Source: Warburgia ugandensis
Lineage: Eukaryota; Streptophyta; Magnoliopsida; Canellales; Canellaceae
NCBI GenBank assembly: GCA_035236585.1
Contig: CP141135.1
Coordinates: 840,001 to 904,000, forward strand
Direction: 5' to 3'
DNA: 64,000 nt
Shown: piece after piece, positions 60,761-64,000 of the stretch
Numbering within the stretch: position 1 is the first letter of the stretch
How the letters are laid out: each line of letters starts with the position of its first letter
Position numbers and translations under genes: made by a program
Notes under the pieces: generated by a model
The model's input: only the letters and a program-made list of their open reading frames with translations
What the model was told of the DNA's origin: nothing
Database searches by the model: none

Positions 60761-61771
60761 CTGAGCAGGGAAATGCAACGTGCCTGCATGCATCTGGACA
60801 CAATAATAGAGGAGAGAGAGAGAGATGCAGACGGACACAATAATAGAAGGGAGAGAGAGAGCAGCTTGTGAAACAATGGAGGAAATGTGATACATGTGCT
60901 TAGCTTCATACACGGTATAGAAGATGATGTCCTGGCCTCACAACCACCCAACTTTGGTGAAGAAGATAAGAGACTGAGGCCAGGAAAGGGAAATCCCACT
61001 TTTGGGAGTCCAACAGCAAGGCACGGTGGCTCAGACCTGGAAGATAGCCTGCCTTAATTACTATGTCATCACATACACTAATGCAGGAGAAAATTTGTTA
61101 CCGATCTCTTCTTTTTGTTAGCACCCGAATAAGTTTTTGAAGAATGCTAAACTACTTTTCCTGTGAAGGGACTTACCATGGATTATTTGACTTGTTCATC
61201 TCATTCCTCCAGCTTAACTCGGCAATTTTGTAAATAAAAGTATTTTTGCAAAAAATATCATTATATTTTTGCAATTTTATAAAAAAATCTATTATTTTCT
61301 AAAATTTGCAAATTTGCCATTAAATTTTCATGACTTTTGCAAAATTACCATTTTGTTAGTTTTACTTCCTTTTCTTAGGTTAGTGGTTTTTTTTTTTTTT
61401 TTTTTTTTTTAATTCTAATGTTACCCTTTTAGCCATCTCATGCCCATCCTCGTTTTAGTGATATCACCTAACTCTCCGTCTCGCCCAACCACCCATCTGC
61501 CATCCCTTGCAAGCATCTCCCTTCCACCTTGCCAGATCTACCCATTCCTTCTAGCAAGATCCCCCTTAGACCTCCTCCCTTCTGACAAGCTCAATCCTCG
61601 AAAAACGCTCGCTGTAGAACCCTCCTCACCCTTTGGAAAACTGAGCCACAAATGGAACCCCCCTTTGGCCAACTCAACCCCTAGAAATCTAGGCTGCAGA
61701 TCCCCTCCCCCGTTGAAAACCTGAGGTACATATACCCCACCTTGACCATGTCCTTTCTGGTTAGATCGATT
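60761..61771. other. Intergenic, low-complexity DNA
   Basis: It holds a short tandem duplication with GA runs (about 60796-60862), an AT-rich stretch of TTTGCAAAATT-like strings (61200-61350) and a T24 run (61387-61410). A C-rich stretch at 61440-61740 is open on both strands but has no family resemblance. Confidence 0.45.
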
Positions 61772-62100
61772 TGTTGGGGATTTACAGTCTCTGCCTAAGA
61801 TCAAGCAAGCACAAAATACACAAAATTTATGTGGTTCGGCCAATATGCCTACGTCCACGGGAGGAGAATAAATTCACTAAAAGAGAGAGTATTACAGGAT
61901 ATTTACAAAATGAGAAATGCAGGGAATGGTGTGATACATTGATCTTCAGCTCCTCCCTATTTATATGGCTTTTAGAGCTTTATTTTCAACAAAAACCCAT
62001 TCAAAGTCTTTCGGTGGTGCCATAATAGTTGACAGTGCGGCCGACGGCGGCAGTGGCTGCCATAGTGGAATTCAACGGCTACCTTTCTTGATGTCGGTGG
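61772..62100 (+). mobile_element. Possible LTR fragment
   Basis: The block begins TGTTGGGGATTTACAG, a start typical of Copia-type LTRs. It contains TTTATGTGGTTCGGCC and GCCTACGTCCACGGG, strings I associate with plant dispersed elements, and a TATTTATATGG motif. No matching second copy or internal domain is present, so the limits are guesses. Confidence 0.35.
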
Positions 62101-62544
62101 TCACCAGAGTTGAATGACAGCAACCGTCAAATGGGACTGGACTAACATGATCCTCATGGAAACCCTGTTGAAAATCCTCACCACCACTGTCAGCTCCATT
62201 TCCCTTACTAAGAAAATGAAATTGATCTATATATATATGTGGAACTATTCCACCAGTGCAATCTATTCTTAACTCATTTGGTTGTACTAATATCTTGTCC
62301 AGAAATGATAATTGGATATCCCTCCATTTTTCATTTTTTTGAGGATAAGGCATCATTTTTATTAAAAATCAAAGATCCCTCCCAGGAAATTTAGATAGTA
62401 GGATATAGAAAGATTAAGATGACCTTATCTATCTTGTTGCATGGCTATTACAACCCATTTTTATCACAATGCATAGGATTGTAATTACATAATGTGACTT
62501 CTACCATTCATATCTTTTTTTCTTCTAATAGAATGCCTTCTCTA
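62101..62544. other. Gap with no recognised feature
   Basis: Short overlapping frames only. It may belong to the flanking retroelement debris. Confidence 0.35.
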
Positions 62545-64000
62545 GTATAACACCCCGGATTTTTTTGACAATTTTTTATTTTATTTTTTATAATGACATT
62601 TTAAATAAGAGCATTTGGGATCCCATGAGAAAAAGCTTTATTTAACATTTTACTAAAACCTATCTTAAAAACTCAGGATGTTAGTTTTCCTTTCTCAAAA
62701 TAGCATACATGTAAATTAAATAATCCGCATATAAATCAACATCAAATAAATTGGCGCCTTTATTTTAAATCAAATAAATGTCCAAAACACAATAATGATA
62801 TGGCTCAGGGTCTATCCATCATACCATCCCATATAAATGTCCAACATATGTCTAAACATCCAAATCACATCCAAATATAAAGTATGTAGTTCATAATAAA
62901 ATCCAAATGATAATCCTGTTTAATGACTCACATCACTGTCTAACACTATAGAAAAATGGTCTTCAGCAGCTCTCATGGCTTCTCAACAGCCTTGCCTTTT
63001 CTGTTATCGCGTTCGAGATCTGAGGCATTGCAAAACAAAGCAATGCCTCGGCAAGCTATCGCTTGTGTAGGTACATAGACAATTAATGTAATAAATGAAA
63101 GAAATAATGAACAACTCTGATGAAAAGTCTAACATTTATGAGAATAATGATATCATAATGCCATGTTCAAATAAATGCTAATTTATTCCATATGCTAAAA
63201 CATACAATTCACAGAGTTAAAACATGACATGAATCAATAAAATGGAGCATACAACAAGAATAAGGGCACCATAAGGTAATGGGTCCCACCACATCGCACT
63301 AACATTCCTGATCAGGAGTACACGTAGTTAACCTCTGAGTGTCGTCACACCCAGGCATACCATCCATAACCATGACATAATAAGAATATGGGCCATCATG
63401 CTGCAGTGGCAACCCTCCATGGGTATAAACCACCGCCGCTCTCCGTTGACACCATAACGGGAGACTTAGCGTCTGTCCCCATGGAAAGGCTCAGATCGGT
63501 AGTGTGGACTATCCATGTTACCAAACCCCTACCGAATGCCATCTATGGGCAGGTGTCTATCATATCACAAAATCATCACATCATAATCTTGGAAGGTGGG
63601 TGGTCAGCCCTATCCCTCATAGCATGACGCCCACCGGGCGAGAGCACCCGTCATCAAATATAAAACACGGAAATCATATGTATATGCTAAAACACAAGAG
63701 CACTTATAGCTTGCAATCCCCAAGACATGCCCCTCATCCTGGGGTTAGCCTATAAAAGGACCAGCTAATAAGCCTCTATTCTCATTTCCATGTAAATCTA
63801 TGCATTTTCTATATATATAATAAGAAATAAGTCTCTAATTAAGCATAACTAATTTACATCATGTTTGTTAAAGCATTTGAAATAAGTTTATTCAGTAAAA
63901 GATTTCAATTTGGAATAACTATCCTGTACTTAATGTGGCATGAAATCCACGGTAAATAATAATTGCAATTTAAAACACAATCACACATGATACTATGTTT
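62545..64000. mobile_element. Probable LTR-retrotransposon-derived sequence running off the window
   Basis: TATAACACCCCGGATTTTTT near 62545 resembles the edge of plant Ty3/Gypsy (Del/Tekay-like) LTRs. The following AT-rich tract and the later CCACCGCCGCTCTCC, GAGACTTAGCGTCTGTCCCC and GAGAGCACCCGTCATCA blocks also look like noncoding repeat sequence of that kind. No protein domain is visible and the far end is outside the window. Orientation and class are tentative. Confidence 0.4.

Noticed and set aside
61440-61858. Open frames on both strands in the C-rich stretch
   Set aside because: Proline/serine-rich low-complexity products on both strands and the surrounding repeat debris argue for composition-driven chance frames.

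Overview
The window is nuclear DNA from a flowering plant. It holds spliced genes with GT-AG introns, long AT-rich intergenic stretches, plant-type non-LTR retroelements (one nearly complete RTE LINE, one RTE fragment, one L1-type LINE with RNase H) and at least eight copies or fragments of an Au-like SINE. The protein families are typical angiosperm ones. A woody magnoliid or early eudicot is a guess from the repeat content and gene style; the species cannot be fixed from the sequence.

Layout. An RTE LINE on the minus strand (370-3484) and a pair of palindromic repeats (3.5-3.8 kb) come first. A ten-exon SNF2/RING helicase gene of the CHR27/CHR28 (FRG) type follows on plus (4284-11598). A gene-poor stretch contains one intronless, GC-rich aspartic protease of the ASPG type on minus (17012-18406). 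From 18.5 to 28.7 kb there is repeat-rich intergenic DNA, with a CT microsatellite, an unexplained 185-codon open frame and a decayed L1 LINE. A plastid-type MurF ligase gene lies on minus (29290-35047, three exons); its introns carry two SINEs, a tandem duplication and a TRIM-like LTR. An SRM1/DIVARICATA-type MYB gene lies on plus (42867-52327, two coding exons), with an intron of about 8.6 kb full of transposon debris. Next is a GRAM-domain GEM-like gene on plus (54675-56179). A Kunitz-type inhibitor cluster on minus ends the genic part, with one intact gene (57069-57812), one strongly decayed copy (58405-58805) and one copy broken by a single frame change (60068-60695). The last 3 kb looks like LTR-retrotransposon-derived sequence.

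The genes are independent plant genes with chromatin, secreted protease, plastid wall-precursor, transcriptional, ABA/GRAM-type and inhibitor roles; nothing suggests a common pathway. I found no clearly new multigene system. The observations most worth checking are the Kunitz birth-and-decay cluster and its missing disulfide, a 43-44 residue tandem duplication inside the helicase, oddly deleted SINE insertions that still have target-site duplications (one keeps only about 20 bases of SINE head), long hairpins outside genes, and an undescribed AT-rich dispersed repeat at 15.1 and 21.4 kb. Exon boundaries were placed by eye from splice sites, reading phase and family knowledge.
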